Assembly: GCF_015354245.1 (NCBI RefSeq)
Contig: NZ_JADKYZ010000005.1
Coordinates: 310,001-374,000 of the forward strand
Direction of reading: 5' to 3'
Length of the DNA stretch: 64,000 bases
Source of the DNA: Diaphorobacter caeni
GTDB taxonomy: Bacteria; Pseudomonadota; Gammaproteobacteria; Burkholderiales; Burkholderiaceae_C
A program made the translations under genes and the position numbers. Every line of letters begins with the position of its first letter. Position 1 is the stretch's first letter. This document shows, piece by piece, positions 24,041-36,950 of this stretch. The notes under the pieces are model-generated. The model was not told where the DNA came from. It did not search any database and saw only the letters and a list, made by a program, of their open reading frames with translations.

Positions 24041-25303
24041 TCAGCCTTGTCCGGTGCGTGCCAGATAGCGCTTGCGCCAGAACAGCAGCGTGAGCCCGAG
24101 GGCGATCAGCGCCATGGTGCTGATCGCCCACCAGAAGCCCTGTTTGACGTGCAGGAACGGGATGAACTCGAAGTTCATGCCGAAGATGCCCGCGATCAGG
24201 TTCAGCGGCAGGAACACGGCGGTCAGCGCGGTGAGCGTGCGCATGATGTCGTTGGTGCGGTTGCTCTGCAGCGAAAAATGCATCTGCACGGCCGTCTCCG
24301 CGCTTTGCTCGAGGCGGCGCACGTGGTGGACCACGCGCTCGATGTGCTCCAGCACGTCCCGGCTGCGGACCTTGAGCAGCTCGACTTCGCGCACGGCCAC
24401 GGAGGTTTCCGGCACCGGCCAGCCTTCCAGAGCGTCGATCCAGTCCTGCACGGCGGTGCGCTGGTCTTCGCAGATTTCGTCGAGCTGGTGCAATGCCAGA
24501 CGCGATTCGAGCAGCGCGGTCCAGTTGATGCCCCGGGCCCTCGGGCGCAGCAGCTCGACCTGCCAGTGATCGAGCTGGCGCGAGAGTTCGCGGCGCAGGT
24601 CGAGATACCCGTCGACGATGAGATTCACCACGCGCAGCATGACGTCGGCGGGGCTGGTGGGCATGCGCGGCGCGGTGATCGGGCCGGCGCGCAGGTCGCG
24701 CTGCCGGGTTTCCTGCGGCAGGTTGCTGATGGGGGCGTCGGCCACGGGCGGCGGCGCTGTTCCATTGGCCACGCCATTCGTCTGGAGTGCCAGCAGCCGC
24801 GTCGCATAGGCGTCGCGCACCGTGCAGTCGTCCGGATGCACCGAGAACAGCAGCTGATCGAAAACGACGAAGCCCACGGCGCTGGTGCGGATGCGGCGCA
24901 GCGCCGGCGTGGCGGGGCCGGGTGTTTCGCCCTGCCGGTCGTGAGGATCGGCCGGGACGGCGGTCGTCTGCTTGCTGTTCATCGCCAGCCGCCGGAACAC
25001 CAGCATGTCGTACTGCGAGGTGTAGTCGTAGTGGGAGGGGAGCTGCGCGTTGAGCAGGTCGGAGACGTGCAGATCCACGATCTGTTGTCCGGTGACGGCC
25101 TGCACCGTGGTCTGGGCGCGCTGCAGGTGTTCGCTCAGAAAGCTGCGCGTGCAGGCGATCCAGAAGAATCCGCCCTCCGGCGCTGCGGTCGGCAACTCGA
25201 AAAGCTCGTGCGCGGGCATGCCGGGACGGACATGGAAAACGCGGAAGGCTGCGGGATTCTGTTCAGACAACGGGGGCTCCGGCAATAAATGCGCAGCCCC
25301 CAT
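24041..25303 (-). CDS. CorA/ZntB-family divalent cation transporter
   Basis: This is a 420-residue protein with a large cytosolic N-terminal domain and two C-terminal helices. The first helix (TALTAVFLPLNLIAGIFGMN) ends in the obligatory GMN signature; the second is WWAISTMALIALGLTLLFW. CorA proteins form pentameric channels for Mg2+ or other divalent metals. The loop after GMN reads FEFIPFLHVKQ, not the classic acidic MPEL, so metal preference is open. The ATG at 25303 has no clear ribosome binding site and the true start could be slightly further in. Confidence 0.9.
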   Translation of the reverse strand: MGAAHLLPEPPLSEQNPAAFRVFHVRPGMPAHELFELPTAAPEGGFFWIACTRSFLSEHLQRAQTTVQAVTGQQIVDLHVSDLLNAQLPSHYDYTSQYDMLVFRRLAMNSKQTTAVPADPHDRQGETPGPATPALRRIRTSAVGFVVFDQLLFSVHPDDCTVRDAYATRLLALQTNGVANGTAPPPVADAPISNLPQETRQRDLRAGPITAPRMPTSPADVMLRVVNLIVDGYLDLRRELSRQLDHWQVELLRPRARGINWTALLESRLALHQLDEICEDQRTAVQDWIDALEGWPVPETSVAVREVELLKVRSRDVLEHIERVVHHVRRLEQSAETAVQMHFSLQSNRTNDIMRTLTALTAVFLPLNLIAGIFGMNFEFIPFLHVKQGFWWAISTMALIALGLTLLFWRKRYLARTGQG

Positions 25304-25366
25304 TGTGGCCCGGGAAGGCGCTGAGAGCGTGTGGAGATCGACAACACGCCTGAAGACCGTGTTGAC

Positions 25367-26734
<1,368 letters not shown>

Positions 26735-26748
26735 TCAGTTCGGCGTTT

Positions 26749-27519
26749 TTACTTCTTGCCGTCCAGACGATCCTGCATGCGCTTGGCGCGTGCTTCGGAT
26801 GGTGGGTGCGAGCTCATGATGGAGCTGGCGCCGCTGCTGCCGCCGCTCAGCTTGGCCAGCTTCTGGAAGGCGGTCACGAGGCCTTGGCGGTTCATCTTCT
26901 TTTCGGTCAGCAGGTCGAACGAGTAATCATCAGCCGCCGATTCCTGCGATTGCGAGAACTGGGCGTTGATGACCTTTTCGGCCAGATCACCCGCCTGCGA
27001 GCGCGACAGCGCCGCCACGGCACCGCCCGAGCTGGCGGCGATGGTGCGGGCCGCCGACGCGGCGTAGGCGGTCTGCATGCGGGCCTTGCTGTGGCCGAGG
27101 CCGACGTGGCCGATTTCGTGGCCGATCACGCCGCGCAGTTCGTCGTCGTTCATCAGGTCCATCAGACCGCTGTAGACGCGGATGCAGCCGTTGGCCATGG
27201 CCCAGGCGTTCACGTCGTTGGTCATGTAGACTTTGTAGACGGCCTTCTTGCCATTGATGGTGCCGGGCATGCCCGAGATCACCTTATTCAGGCGCTGGGT
27301 GTACTTGCTGCCGGCGGGCGCGATCTGGCTCTTCGCGTCCATGGCTTCACACGACTCGTTGGAGAGCGTGACGATGTCGGAATCCGACAGGCTCATGGCC
27401 TTCATGGCCGACGAGCCGCCTTCGATCATGCCGCCGAGGTTGCCCGAACTCAGGGTGTCGCAACCCGTGAGAGCCAGACCGCTGGTCAGTGCCAGTGCTG
27501 TGATCAAACGTTTTTTCAT
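26749..27519 (-). CDS. M48-family metallopeptidase lipoprotein
   Basis: This is a 256-residue lipoprotein with signal MKKRLITALALTSGLALTGC, lipidated at the cysteine. The zinc motif HEIGH (in VIGHEIGHVGLGHS) and the third ligand in QESAADDYSFD define an M48 protease of the LoiP/YcaL type. These act in the periplasm on misfolded outer-membrane proteins. SSHPPSEARAKRMQ near the C-terminus is a family feature. It is a single-gene unit with its own terminator. Confidence 0.93.
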   Translation of the reverse strand: MKKRLITALALTSGLALTGCDTLSSGNLGGMIEGGSSAMKAMSLSDSDIVTLSNESCEAMDAKSQIAPAGSKYTQRLNKVISGMPGTINGKKAVYKVYMTNDVNAWAMANGCIRVYSGLMDLMNDDELRGVIGHEIGHVGLGHSKARMQTAYAASAARTIAASSGGAVAALSRSQAGDLAEKVINAQFSQSQESAADDYSFDLLTEKKMNRQGLVTAFQKLAKLSGGSSGASSIMSSHPPSEARAKRMQDRLDGKK

Positions 27520-27741
27520 CTGCTATCTCCGCCTTGATGTGAATCGATGTAATAAATCATAGCCGTTGTCTATTCCATTGTGGTTTCCAATTGTTATCGC
27601 GGATATCGCTTCGTCCGTGAGGCCTTGAATGCCGTGGGCGGCACCGAGGGGCAATGGCGGGCGCGTTCCGGCGGCTGCTGACATGACTTTTCGCATCTGA
27701 AAGTGTGCAAATGCAAACCCGGGCTGGCTTACACTGCTCCA

Positions 27742-28164
27742 ATGCTCTGGGTCAAAGCCTTTCACATCGTCTTTATCGCCAGTTGGTTTGCGGGGCTGTT
27801 CTATCTGCCGCGCATCTTTGTGAATCTCGCGATGGTCACGCCCGGCTCGCTGGCCGAGCGTGAGCGGCTGCTGCTCATGGCGCGCAAGCTGTTGCGTTTC
27901 ACCACGATGATCGCCGTTCCGGCGCTGGGCCTCGGGCTGTGGCTCTGGCTGGGTTACGGCATCGGGCGGGGGCAGGGCTGGATGCACGCCAAGCTGTTCA
28001 TCGTGCTGCTGGTGATCGGCTATCACCACGCCTGTGCCGTGCTGCTGCGCAAGATCGCGAGCGGTCAGTCGACACGTTCGCATGTATGGTTCCGCTGGTT
28101 CAACGAGGTGCCCGTGTTCCTGCTGCTCGGTGCCGTGTTGCTGGTGGTGCTCAAGCCGTTCTGA
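27742..28164 (+). CDS. hemJ: HemJ-like membrane protein (UPF0093/CopD-related)
   Basis: This is a 140-residue protein with four membrane helices. MLWVKAFHIVFIASWFAGLF and YLPRIF at the N-terminus contain the conserved histidine and arginine, and GWMHAKLFIVLLVIGYHH holds the conserved lysine of HemJ. HemJ oxidises protoporphyrinogen IX to protoporphyrin IX in bacteria lacking HemG or HemY. The start at 27742 matches the family; the frame is open upstream to 27703. The nearby hemB supports a heme role. Some pipelines name this family CopD. Confidence 0.8.
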   Translation: MLWVKAFHIVFIASWFAGLFYLPRIFVNLAMVTPGSLAERERLLLMARKLLRFTTMIAVPALGLGLWLWLGYGIGRGQGWMHAKLFIVLLVIGYHHACAVLLRKIASGQSTRSHVWFRWFNEVPVFLLLGAVLLVVLKPF

Positions 28165-28188
28165 CGACGCAGCCGGGCATTCACGGAC

Positions 28189-29286
28189 ATGCACAAGACA
28201 TCCGCCTGGCCTCTTGCGCTGATCTATGCGGCGCTGATTGTCTTTGCGAGCCTGTTTCCGTTCGACGGCTGGCGTTCGCAGGGCGTGGATCCACGGGTCT
28301 TTCTGTTCGCCCGAATTCCGCCGCCGTACTGGACCTGGTTTGACGTCAACACCAACATCGCGGGCTATGCGCCGCTCGGTTTTTTGCTGGCGCTGGCGCT
28401 GCTGCGCACCGGTTGGACGCGCTCGGCAGTGCCCGTGGCGTTTCTGGCGGGCACGCTGCTGTCGCTCGCCATGGAGTTCACCCAGATCTACCTGCCGCGC
28501 CGCGTGCCGTCCAACATGGATCTGGTGCTCAACGCGGCGGGTACGCTGATCGGTGCGCTGCTCGCCGCGCTGCTGGAGAAGCTCGGTGCGATCTCGCGCT
28601 GGAGTCGTTTTCGCGAGCGCTGGTTCGTGCCGCAGGCGCGCGGCGCGCTGGTGCTGCTCGCGATGTGGCCGATCGCGCTGCTGTTTCCGGCGTCGGTGCC
28701 GTTCGGGCTCGGGCAGATGTGGGAGCGGCTCGAGATGGCGCTCACGGAATGGTTTTCCGACACGCCCTTCATCGAATGGCTGCCCGTCACCGACGACGTG
28801 CTGGAGCCGCTGTCGCCGGGGCGGGAGCTGCTGGCCGTGATGCTGGGCATTCTGATTCCCTGCCTGCTGGGTTACTGCATCATTCGCGGCGTGGCGCGGC
28901 GTGCGATCTTCACGCTCGTGACGGCGGTGGTGGGCGTCGGGGTCACCGCGCTCACCTTCCTGCTCAGCTACGGACCAAGCCATGCATGGGAATGGCAGAG
29001 CATGCCGACGCGTATCGGCATGGGCCTTGGAATCACCCTGGCGATGGCACTGGTGCTCGTGCCGCGCCGGGTCTGCGCGGCGCTGCTGCTGCTGGCGCTG
29101 ATGCTGCATCTGAATCTGCTCAACCAGGCCCCCGCGAGCGCCTATTTCGCGCAGATGCTGCAGGCCTGGGAGCAGGGGCGCTTCATCCGTTTCTACGGCG
29201 TGGCGCAATGGCTGGGCTGGATCTGGCCTTATGCTGCACTGGTGTATGTGGTGATGAGAGTGTCGCGGCGCAGTGATGAGGCCTAG
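28189..29286 (+). CDS. VanZ-family membrane protein
   Basis: This is a 365-residue protein with about nine membrane helices. The N-terminal VanZ-like domain is visible as FDVNTNIAGYAPLGFLLALA, SLAMEFTQIYLPRRVPSNMD and LVLNAAGTLIG. VanZ-like proteins are found beyond teicoplanin-resistance clusters, where their function is mostly unknown. There are no vanHAX-type genes here. It starts 24 bases after hemJ and is probably co-transcribed with it. Confidence 0.88.
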   Translation: MHKTSAWPLALIYAALIVFASLFPFDGWRSQGVDPRVFLFARIPPPYWTWFDVNTNIAGYAPLGFLLALALLRTGWTRSAVPVAFLAGTLLSLAMEFTQIYLPRRVPSNMDLVLNAAGTLIGALLAALLEKLGAISRWSRFRERWFVPQARGALVLLAMWPIALLFPASVPFGLGQMWERLEMALTEWFSDTPFIEWLPVTDDVLEPLSPGRELLAVMLGILIPCLLGYCIIRGVARRAIFTLVTAVVGVGVTALTFLLSYGPSHAWEWQSMPTRIGMGLGITLAMALVLVPRRVCAALLLLALMLHLNLLNQAPASAYFAQMLQAWEQGRFIRFYGVAQWLGWIWPYAALVYVVMRVSRRSDEA

Positions 29287-29296
29287 AATTCCCCGC

Positions 29297-29668
29297 ATGA
29301 CCGACAGCACCAAGACAACGGACGCGAAGATGGGCTCCAAGGCTGGCTACTACCAGCGTCACATCTTCTTTTGCCTGAACGACCGTCAGAACGGCGAGGA
29401 GAGCTGCGCGCACCACGGTGCACAGGGCGCGTTCGACCGCTGCAAGTCCGCCGTCAAGGCCGCGGGCCTCGCGGGCCCCGGCAAGGTGCGGGTCAACAAG
29501 GCGGGCTGTCTGGACCGCTGCGCAGGTGGGCCGATCGCGGTCGTCTACCCCGAAGAGACCTGGTACACCTACGTCGACGAGAGCGACATCGACGAGATCG
29601 TCGAATCGCATCTCAAGAACGGCAAGGTGGTCGAGCGACTTCTGACCCCGCCCGATGTCGGCCGCTGA
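29297..29668 (+). CDS. Thioredoxin-like [2Fe-2S] ferredoxin domain protein
   Basis: This is a 123-residue protein with YYQRHIFFCLN, then a cysteine in GEESCAHHG, and NKAGCLDRCAGGPIAVVYPE. The four cysteines match the thioredoxin-fold 2Fe-2S ferredoxins (NuoE-like domain). It probably carries electrons for an unknown partner. The ATG at 29297 gives the family N-terminus; two upstream ATGs overlap the vanZ stop. Confidence 0.88.
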   Translation: MTDSTKTTDAKMGSKAGYYQRHIFFCLNDRQNGEESCAHHGAQGAFDRCKSAVKAAGLAGPGKVRVNKAGCLDRCAGGPIAVVYPEETWYTYVDESDIDEIVESHLKNGKVVERLLTPPDVGR

Positions 29669-29752
29669 CCGCGCCGCCCGTCGCACCCGCCCCGATTCTG
29701 TGTTTTGTCACGCCCAACGCGCGGCGTGGCCCTCTCTCAACGGTAGCTTGAC

Positions 29753-30400
29753 GTGAACGCTCAAACCGAACGCCTGACATTGACCGGCCCCATGGGCTCC
29801 ATTGAAGCCCTGCGCGATCAGGCCGTTCTGGCTGCGGATGCCGCGCCGCGCGGCATCGCCATCGTCGCCCATCCGCATCCGCTGTTCGGCGGCACCATGG
29901 ACAACAAGGTCGTGCAGACGCTGGCGCGCGCCTTCGTGCAAAGCGGCTGGACGACGGTGCGTTTCAATTTCCGCGGCGTCGGCGCGACCGAGGGTGTGCA
30001 CGACAACGGCGCGGGAGAGCTTGACGATCTGCTGGCCGTTATCGAACAGGTGGCGCCCGAAGGGCCGATTGCGCTGTCCGGTTTCTCGTTCGGCTCCTTC
30101 GTCACCAGCCACGCGGTCGAAAAGCTGGCCACTTCGCGCCGGATCGAGCAGATCGTGTTCGTCGGCACGGCCGCAAGCCGATTCAAGGTGGCGCCGATTC
30201 CGCAGGAACTTCACGAGCGCTCGCTGATCGTTCATGGAGAGGCGGACGATACCGTGTCGCTGTCCTCGGTCATGGACTGGGCGCGGCCTCAGATACTCCC
30301 GGTTACCGTCGTTCCCGGGGGCGGTCATTTCTTTCACGGACAATTGCCGCTTCTCAAGGGGCTGGTGCTGAGGCATCTGCGTTCCGCTTCTGCGCTGTGA
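29753..30400 (+). CDS. Alpha/beta hydrolase
   Basis: This is a 215-residue hydrolase. HPHPLFGGTMDNKVVQTLAR is the typical early block of this small family, and the nucleophile elbow is GFSFGS. The acid is probably in VHGEADDTV and the histidine in GGGHFFHG. Substrate unknown. The start is a GTG at 29753, since no ATG precedes the conserved block. It lies 84 bases after the 2Fe-2S gene. Confidence 0.85.
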   Translation: MNAQTERLTLTGPMGSIEALRDQAVLAADAAPRGIAIVAHPHPLFGGTMDNKVVQTLARAFVQSGWTTVRFNFRGVGATEGVHDNGAGELDDLLAVIEQVAPEGPIALSGFSFGSFVTSHAVEKLATSRRIEQIVFVGTAASRFKVAPIPQELHERSLIVHGEADDTVSLSSVMDWARPQILPVTVVPGGGHFFHGQLPLLKGLVLRHLRSASAL

Positions 30401-30476
30401 GCACTGCGGCCCGTGCCTGCCGCGGGCCAGGCTCACTCCATTTCGTTTTTGTTTTTGTTTCCGATTGCCTGATCCC

Positions 30477-31640
30477 ATGAAGTCTGTTCTGTCCACGATG
30501 CGAAACCTCGCATGCGCTGCCCTGCTGGTCCCCACGCTGGCGCTGGCCCAGGTCCCCCAACCACCGGAAATCGCCGCGCGCAATTACCTGCTGGTGGACG
30601 TGACCGCCGGCCAGGTGCTCGCCGCCAAGGACATCGATGCGCAGATCGAGCCCGCTTCGCTCACCAAGCTGATGACGGCCTACGTGGTGTTCGACGCGCT
30701 GCGCGCCAAGAAGGTCAGCCTCGAGCAGACCCTGCCGGTGAGCGTCAAGGCCTGGAAGATGCCCGGCTCGCGCATGTTCATCGACCCCAAGATGCAGGTG
30801 AAGTTCAACGACCTGATCAGCGGCATGATCATCCAGTCCGGCAACGACGCCTCGATGGCGCTGGCCGAAGGCGTGGGCGGCAGCGAAGAGAACTTCGTGC
30901 GCCTCATGAACGAGCAGGCCAAGGCGCTTGGCATGGCCAACACCAAGTACATGAACCCGGAAGGCCTGACCGCCCCCGGTCACCTCACCACCGCGCGCGA
31001 TCTGGCGACGCTCTCGCAGCGGCTGATGAAGGACTTCCCGGAGTACATGCACTACTACTCGACCAAGAACTACCGCTATCCCGGCACGCCCGAGTCCAAC
31101 AGCTACAACCGCAACTCGCTGCTGTTCCGTGACCCGACCGTCGATGGCCTGAAAACCGGTCATACCGCCGCCGCCGGTTATTGCCTGGTGGCCACGTCCA
31201 AGCGCGACTTTCCGAATGTCGGCCAGCGTCGCCTGATCTCCATCGTGCTCGGCACCAACAGCGAATCCGCCCGTGCCAACGAATCGCAGAAACTGCTGAA
31301 CTGGGGCTACACCGCGTTCGACTCCGTCAAGCTGTTCGACGCCGGCGCTCCCGCAGCGACGCCGGACGTCTGGAAGGGCACGCTCAACAAGATCAAGATC
31401 GGCCGTCCGGAAGCCATCGTGATCACCGTGCCATCGGGCAGTGCCGGCAAGGTGACGACGCAGATCGAGCGTCAGGATCCACTGATCGCCCCGTTCACCA
31501 AGGGCCAGAAGATCGGTACACTCAAGGTCATGCTGGGTGATCAGCAGGTCGGCTCCGTGCCTCTGGAGGCTCTGGAAGACGTGCCGCAGGCAGGCATCTT
31601 CGGCCGTGCCTGGGATGCGATCCGGCTGTGGATCAAGTGA
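30477..31640 (+). CDS. dacC: D-alanyl-D-alanine carboxypeptidase (PBP5/6 family)
   Basis: This is a 387-residue penicillin-binding protein that trims the terminal D-Ala from peptidoglycan stem peptides. A signal peptide (MKSVLSTMRNLACAALLVPT, cleaved near ALA-Q) is followed by the three active-site motifs: SLTK, SGN (QSGNDAS) and KTG (LKTGHTAAAG). The C-terminal domain ends in the amphipathic anchor FGRAWDAIRLWIK. I chose the ATG at 30477. The exact paralogue (dacA or dacC) is not certain. A strong terminator separates it from the str operon. Confidence 0.92.
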   Translation: MKSVLSTMRNLACAALLVPTLALAQVPQPPEIAARNYLLVDVTAGQVLAAKDIDAQIEPASLTKLMTAYVVFDALRAKKVSLEQTLPVSVKAWKMPGSRMFIDPKMQVKFNDLISGMIIQSGNDASMALAEGVGGSEENFVRLMNEQAKALGMANTKYMNPEGLTAPGHLTTARDLATLSQRLMKDFPEYMHYYSTKNYRYPGTPESNSYNRNSLLFRDPTVDGLKTGHTAAAGYCLVATSKRDFPNVGQRRLISIVLGTNSESARANESQKLLNWGYTAFDSVKLFDAGAPAATPDVWKGTLNKIKIGRPEAIVITVPSGSAGKVTTQIERQDPLIAPFTKGQKIGTLKVMLGDQQVGSVPLEALEDVPQAGIFGRAWDAIRLWIK

Positions 31641-31705
31641 CCCCGAGACTTGTTTGCTCCTGATGGAGGAGCAAGAGAACAGGCGGGCAAGCAGCCTGCA
31701 AGCCT

Positions 31706-31740
31706 ATGCCCACCGCGAAACCGGTGGGCATTGTTGTTTT
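31706..31740 (+). terminator. Rho-independent terminator after dacC
   Basis: ATGCCCACCG and CGGTGGGCAT pair perfectly over 10 bp with a six-base loop, followed by TGTTGTTTT. It isolates the str operon promoter from upstream reading. Confidence 0.88.
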
Positions 31741-31787
31741 CGCGGTGCCAGCAGCGAATGGGATGCGGGGGTGAAATGCAACAACGA

Positions 31788-31816
31788 TTGCTTGAAAATC
31801 GCCAAGCTGATACATT
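31788..31816 (+). promoter_or_regulatory. Putative str operon promoter (rpsL)
   Basis: TTGCTT (31788-31793) and TACATT (31811-31816) are 17 bases apart, with an extended -10 TGA just before TACATT. The 11-mer TTGCTTGAAAA at the -35 is repeated exactly in the rplC promoter at 36992. The leader before rpsL is about 115 bases and contains a TTCGGAA/TTCCGAA hairpin. Confidence 0.6.
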
Positions 31817-31937
31817 AGAAGGCTTTTCGGAAATTCCGAAGGGATTCACGTTTTCGCTTTCAGTCCTTTGACGAGGGAAACTGGGCGGATAAACCTTTTG
31901 CTTTCACGAAGCAAATTCACGTTTAGGGACATTTTTA

Positions 31938-32315
31938 ATGCCAACCATTAACCAACTCGTGCGTCAGGGCCGCACGGTCGAAGTTGTTAAATCCAAGAGC
32001 CCTGCTATGGAAAACTGCCCACAGCGCCGTGGCGTGTGCACCCGCGTGTACACCACGACGCCTAAGAAGCCAAACTCCGCTCTGCGTAAGGTTGCCAAGG
32101 TTCGCCTGACCAATGGTTTCGAGGTCATCTCGTACATCGGCGGTGAAGGCCACAACCTGCAAGAGCACAGCGTCGTGCTGGTGCGCGGCGGCCGTGTGAA
32201 GGACTTGCCAGGTGTGCGTTACCACATCGTGCGCGGTTCGCTTGACCTGCAAGGCGTCAAGGATCGCAAGCAAGCCCGTTCGAAGTACGGTGCCAAGAAG
32301 CCAAAGGCCAAGTAA
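31938..32315 (+). CDS. rpsL: 30S ribosomal protein S12
   Basis: This 125-residue decoding-centre protein is the first gene of the str operon. The loops [15 protein letters not shown] and [13 protein letters not shown] keep the wild-type lysines whose mutation gives streptomycin resistance, so no such mutation is present. A 169-base gap follows before rpsG. In E. coli the matching gap binds S7 for feedback control; here it holds a GGTGTC/GACGCC hairpin. Confidence 0.98.
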   Translation: MPTINQLVRQGRTVEVVKSKSPAMENCPQRRGVCTRVYTTTPKKPNSALRKVAKVRLTNGFEVISYIGGEGHNLQEHSVVLVRGGRVKDLPGVRYHIVRGSLDLQGVKDRKQARSKYGAKKPKAK

Positions 32316-32484
32316 GCCCTGGTTTTTTGAACGAATTAGTAGGTGCTGTATCCCGCGTGGCGCGAGATAGAGCGTAGTGACCCGAAGCGCAAATGTTTTG
32401 TGTGGGTCGAGTAAGTGGGAGTCCAGTTTTGGCTCTCGCGGTGTCTGAAAAGACGCCAACTGAAGCAAAGATAGAGGTGAAAAA

Positions 32485-32958
32485 ATGCCACGTCGTCGCG
32501 AAGTCCCCAAACGTGAAATTCTGCCGGATCCAAAGTTCGGCAACGTAGAGCTGTCCAAATTCATGAACGTGATCATGGAAGGCGGCAAGAAGGCTGTTGC
32601 AGAGCGCATCATTTACGGTGCTCTCGACCTGATCGCCAAGAAGTCTCCAGAAAAGGATCCTCTGGAAGTGTTCGTCACGGCCATCAACAATGTGAAGCCG
32701 ATGGTCGAAGTGAAGTCGCGTCGCGTTGGCGGTGCGAACTACCAGGTTCCAGTGGAAGTGCGCCCTGTGCGTCGTCTGGCGCTGTCGATGCGCTGGATCA
32801 AGGAAGCCGCTCGCAAGCGTGGTGAGAAGTCCATGGCTCAGCGTCTGGCCAACGAGCTGGTCGAGGCGACCGAAGGCCGTGGCGGCGCGATGAAGCGCCG
32901 TGACGAAGTGCACCGCATGGCCGAAGCCAACAAGGCATTCAGCCACTTCCGCTTCTAA
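32485..32958 (+). CDS. rpsG: 30S ribosomal protein S7
   Basis: This is a 157-residue 16S rRNA-binding protein that nucleates the 30S head. The opening [20 protein letters not shown] and [16 protein letters not shown] are diagnostic. GAGGTG upstream serves the ATG. It is the second gene of the str operon. Hairpins in the 164 bases before fusA (CATCGGG/CCCGATG and AAGGCCGC/GCGGCCTT) may tune readthrough. Confidence 0.98.
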   Translation: MPRRREVPKREILPDPKFGNVELSKFMNVIMEGGKKAVAERIIYGALDLIAKKSPEKDPLEVFVTAINNVKPMVEVKSRRVGGANYQVPVEVRPVRRLALSMRWIKEAARKRGEKSMAQRLANELVEATEGRGGAMKRRDEVHRMAEANKAFSHFRF

Positions 32959-33122
32959 TTATTCGATCGGAAGTCATCGGGGGGTCATCTCCCGATGCCA
33001 TAAAGGCCGCCGTGTTTTTGCATGTGCGGCCTTGCGTGGATTCAGACCCCTTGAAGACGGAGCCGTCGCTCGCATATGCGAACGCTGGTTCTTGAATAAC
33101 CGATCTAACCCAAGGATTCATC

Positions 33123-35231
33123 ATGGCTCGCAAAACCCCCATCGAGCGCTATCGCAATATTGGTATCTCTGCGCACATCGACGCAGGCAAGACCACAACG
33201 TCGGAACGTATCCTGTTCTATACCGGCGTGACCCACAAGCTGGGCGAAGTGCATGACGGCGCTGCCACCACCGACTGGATGGAGCAGGAGCAAGAGCGCG
33301 GCATCACGATCACATCGTCTGCCGTGACCTGCTTCTGGAAGGGCATGGACATGTCCCGCCCAGACCACCGCATCAACATCATCGACACCCCCGGTCACGT
33401 GGACTTCACGATTGAAGTGGAACGTTCCATGCGCGTGCTGGACGGCGCCGTGATGGTGTATTGCGCCGTGGGTGGCGTGCAGCCACAGTCGGAAACCGTG
33501 TGGCGTCAGGCCAACAAGCACAAGGTGCCTCGTCTGGCCTTCGTGAACAAGATGGACCGTACCGGTGCCAACTTCTTCAAGGTCGTGGACCAGATGAAGC
33601 TGCGCCTGAAGGCCAATCCTGTGCCAATCGTGGTGCCAATCGGTGCTGAAGACAACTTCGAAGGCGTGGTCGACCTGCTCAAGATGAAGGCGATCTACTG
33701 GGATGAAGCTTCCCAGGGCATGAAGTTCGAATACCGCGACATCCCTGCTGAGCTGGTCGACGTGGCCAACAAGTGGCGCGAAGGCATGGTGGAAGCTGCG
33801 GCTGAAGCCAGCGAAGAGCTGATGAACAAGTACCTGGAAGAGGGCGAGCTCTCCGAGCAGGAAATCATCGCCGGTCTGCGTCAGCGCACGATCGCCACCG
33901 AAATCCAGCCGATGCTGTGCGGTTCCGCGTTCAAGAACAAGGGTGTGCAGCGCATGCTGGACGCCGTGCTCGATCTGCTGCCATCGCCAGTCGACATTCC
34001 TGACGTTGCAGGTACCGATCCTGAAGACGAAGAGAAGAAGCTGTCGCGCAAGGCTGACGACAACGAGTCTTTCTCCGCTTTGGCATTCAAGCTGATGACC
34101 GACCCGTTCGTGGGTCAGCTGACCTTCGTGCGTGTGTACTCGGGCGTTCTCACCAAGGGCGACACCGTGTTCAACTCGACCAAGGGCAAGAAGGAACGCA
34201 TCGGCCGTATCGTGCAGATGCAGGCGAACGATCGCGTGGAAGTGGACGAAATCCGCGCCGGCGACATCGCTGCCTGCGTGGGCCTGAAGGACGTGACGAC
34301 CGGCGAAACGCTGTGCGACGTCGCCAACCCCATCGTGCTCGAGCGCATGGTGTTCCCTGAGCCTGTGATCGCACAGGCCGTGGAACCCAAGTCGAAGGCC
34401 GACCAGGAAAAGATGGGTATCGCTCTGTCGCGTCTGGCTGCAGAAGATCCGTCCTTCCGCGTGCGTACCGACGAAGAATCCGGTCAGACCATCATCGCCG
34501 GCATGGGCGAGCTGCACCTGGAAATCATCGTTGACCGCATGAAGCGTGAATTCAACGTGGAAGCCAACGTGGGCAAGCCCCAAGTGGCCTACCGCGAAAC
34601 CATCCGCAAGAAGGTCGAAGACGTGGACGGCAAGTTCGTTCGCCAATCCGGTGGTAAGGGTCAGTACGGTCACGTCGTGTTCACCGTCGAGCCGCAAGAA
34701 GCCGGCAAGGGCTTTGAATTCGTCGACGCCATCAAGGGCGGTGTGGTTCCTCGCGAATACATCCCTGCGGTGGAAAAGGGCGTGATCGAAGCGCTGACTT
34801 CCGGCGTGCTGGCGGGCTACCCCGTTGTGGACGTCAAGGTCACTCTGACTTTCGGTTCGTACCACGACGTGGACTCGAACGAAATGGCGTTCAAGATGGC
34901 CGCCATCTTCGGTTTCAAGGAAGCTGCTCGCAAGGCCAACCCCGTGATCCTCGAGCCAATGATGGCCGTGGAAGTGGAAACGCCAGAAGACTACGCCGGT
35001 ACCGTGATGGGTGACTTGTCGTCCCGCCGCGGCATGGTGCAGGGCATGGAAGACATGGTTGGTGGCGGCAAGGCCATCAAGGCGGAAGTGCCACTGTCGG
35101 AAATGTTCGGCTACGCAACGTCGCTGCGTTCGCAAACGCAAGGCCGCGCTACCTACACGATGGAGTTCAAGCACTACGCCGAAGCTCCTCGCAACGTGGC
35201 CGAAGCCATCGTTGCAGCACGCGCCAAGTAA
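33123..35231 (+). CDS. fusA: Elongation factor G (housekeeping copy)
   Basis: This is a 702-residue translocase GTPase. Its motifs [32 protein letters not shown] and NKMDRTG are canonical. The domain IV tip [17 protein letters not shown] keeps the key histidine. It lies in the normal str order between rpsG and tuf. A second EF-G gene is encoded at 53554 in the same window; this copy is the housekeeping one because of its operon and its close match to family length. Confidence 0.98.
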   Translation: MARKTPIERYRNIGISAHIDAGKTTTSERILFYTGVTHKLGEVHDGAATTDWMEQEQERGITITSSAVTCFWKGMDMSRPDHRINIIDTPGHVDFTIEVERSMRVLDGAVMVYCAVGGVQPQSETVWRQANKHKVPRLAFVNKMDRTGANFFKVVDQMKLRLKANPVPIVVPIGAEDNFEGVVDLLKMKAIYWDEASQGMKFEYRDIPAELVDVANKWREGMVEAAAEASEELMNKYLEEGELSEQEIIAGLRQRTIATEIQPMLCGSAFKNKGVQRMLDAVLDLLPSPVDIPDVAGTDPEDEEKKLSRKADDNESFSALAFKLMTDPFVGQLTFVRVYSGVLTKGDTVFNSTKGKKERIGRIVQMQANDRVEVDEIRAGDIAACVGLKDVTTGETLCDVANPIVLERMVFPEPVIAQAVEPKSKADQEKMGIALSRLAAEDPSFRVRTDEESGQTIIAGMGELHLEIIVDRMKREFNVEANVGKPQVAYRETIRKKVEDVDGKFVRQSGGKGQYGHVVFTVEPQEAGKGFEFVDAIKGGVVPREYIPAVEKGVIEALTSGVLAGYPVVDVKVTLTFGSYHDVDSNEMAFKMAAIFGFKEAARKANPVILEPMMAVEVETPEDYAGTVMGDLSSRRGMVQGMEDMVGGGKAIKAEVPLSEMFGYATSLRSQTQGRATYTMEFKHYAEAPRNVAEAIVAARAK

Positions 35232-35399
35232 TTGACGCTTTTCTGGACGCCCGGCCGGTGGCTGGGTGTTCAGAGCAGAATTCGCAAAATTTTTGCAATC
35301 TGCGATCCGGTGCCGTCCTGTTGCTGCGTGCGGGACGATCAAGCAATCGGGTGCAGACGTTAAACCTGAACACGCACACCGCTCTTTTTGGAGAAAAAA

Positions 35400-36590
<1,191 letters not shown>

Positions 36591-36615
36591 TTCTTGAACA
36601 ACCAGGAATTACAAA

Positions 36616-36927
36616 ATGTCCAAGCAAAAAATCCGCATCCGCCTGAAGGCATTCGACTACAAGCTGATCGATCAGTCCGCAGCCGAAATCGTTGATACCG
36701 CCAAGCGCACCGGCGCGATCGTCAAGGGTCCAGTGCCCCTGCCGACACGCATGAAGCGTTTCGACATCCTGCGTTCGCCCCACGTCAACAAGACGAGCCG
36801 CGACCAGCTGGAAATCCGTACGCACCAGCGTCTGATGGACATCGTTGATCCGACTGACAAGACGGTTGACGCTCTGATGAAGCTCGACCTGCCAGCCGGC
36901 GTCGACGTGGAAATCAAGCTGCAATAA
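36616..36927 (+). CDS. rpsJ: 30S ribosomal protein S10
   Basis: This 103-residue protein ([20 protein letters not shown]) is also NusE, the partner of NusB in antitermination. Here it sits 25 bases after tuf and is separated from rplC by 278 bases with terminator-like hairpins and a promoter. It therefore belongs to the str transcript rather than heading the S10 operon as in E. coli. Confidence 0.98.
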   Translation: MSKQKIRIRLKAFDYKLIDQSAAEIVDTAKRTGAIVKGPVPLPTRMKRFDILRSPHVNKTSRDQLEIRTHQRLMDIVDPTDKTVDALMKLDLPAGVDVEIKLQ

Positions 36928-36950
36928 GCGACTAAGGTTGTTGCGCAAAC

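Noticed and set aside
28189-29286. Glycopeptide-resistance locus because of vanZ
   Set aside because: No vanHAX or vanRS genes; VanZ-like proteins are common outside such clusters.
31938-32315. Streptomycin-resistance change in rpsL
   Set aside because: Both resistance-determining lysines are wild type.
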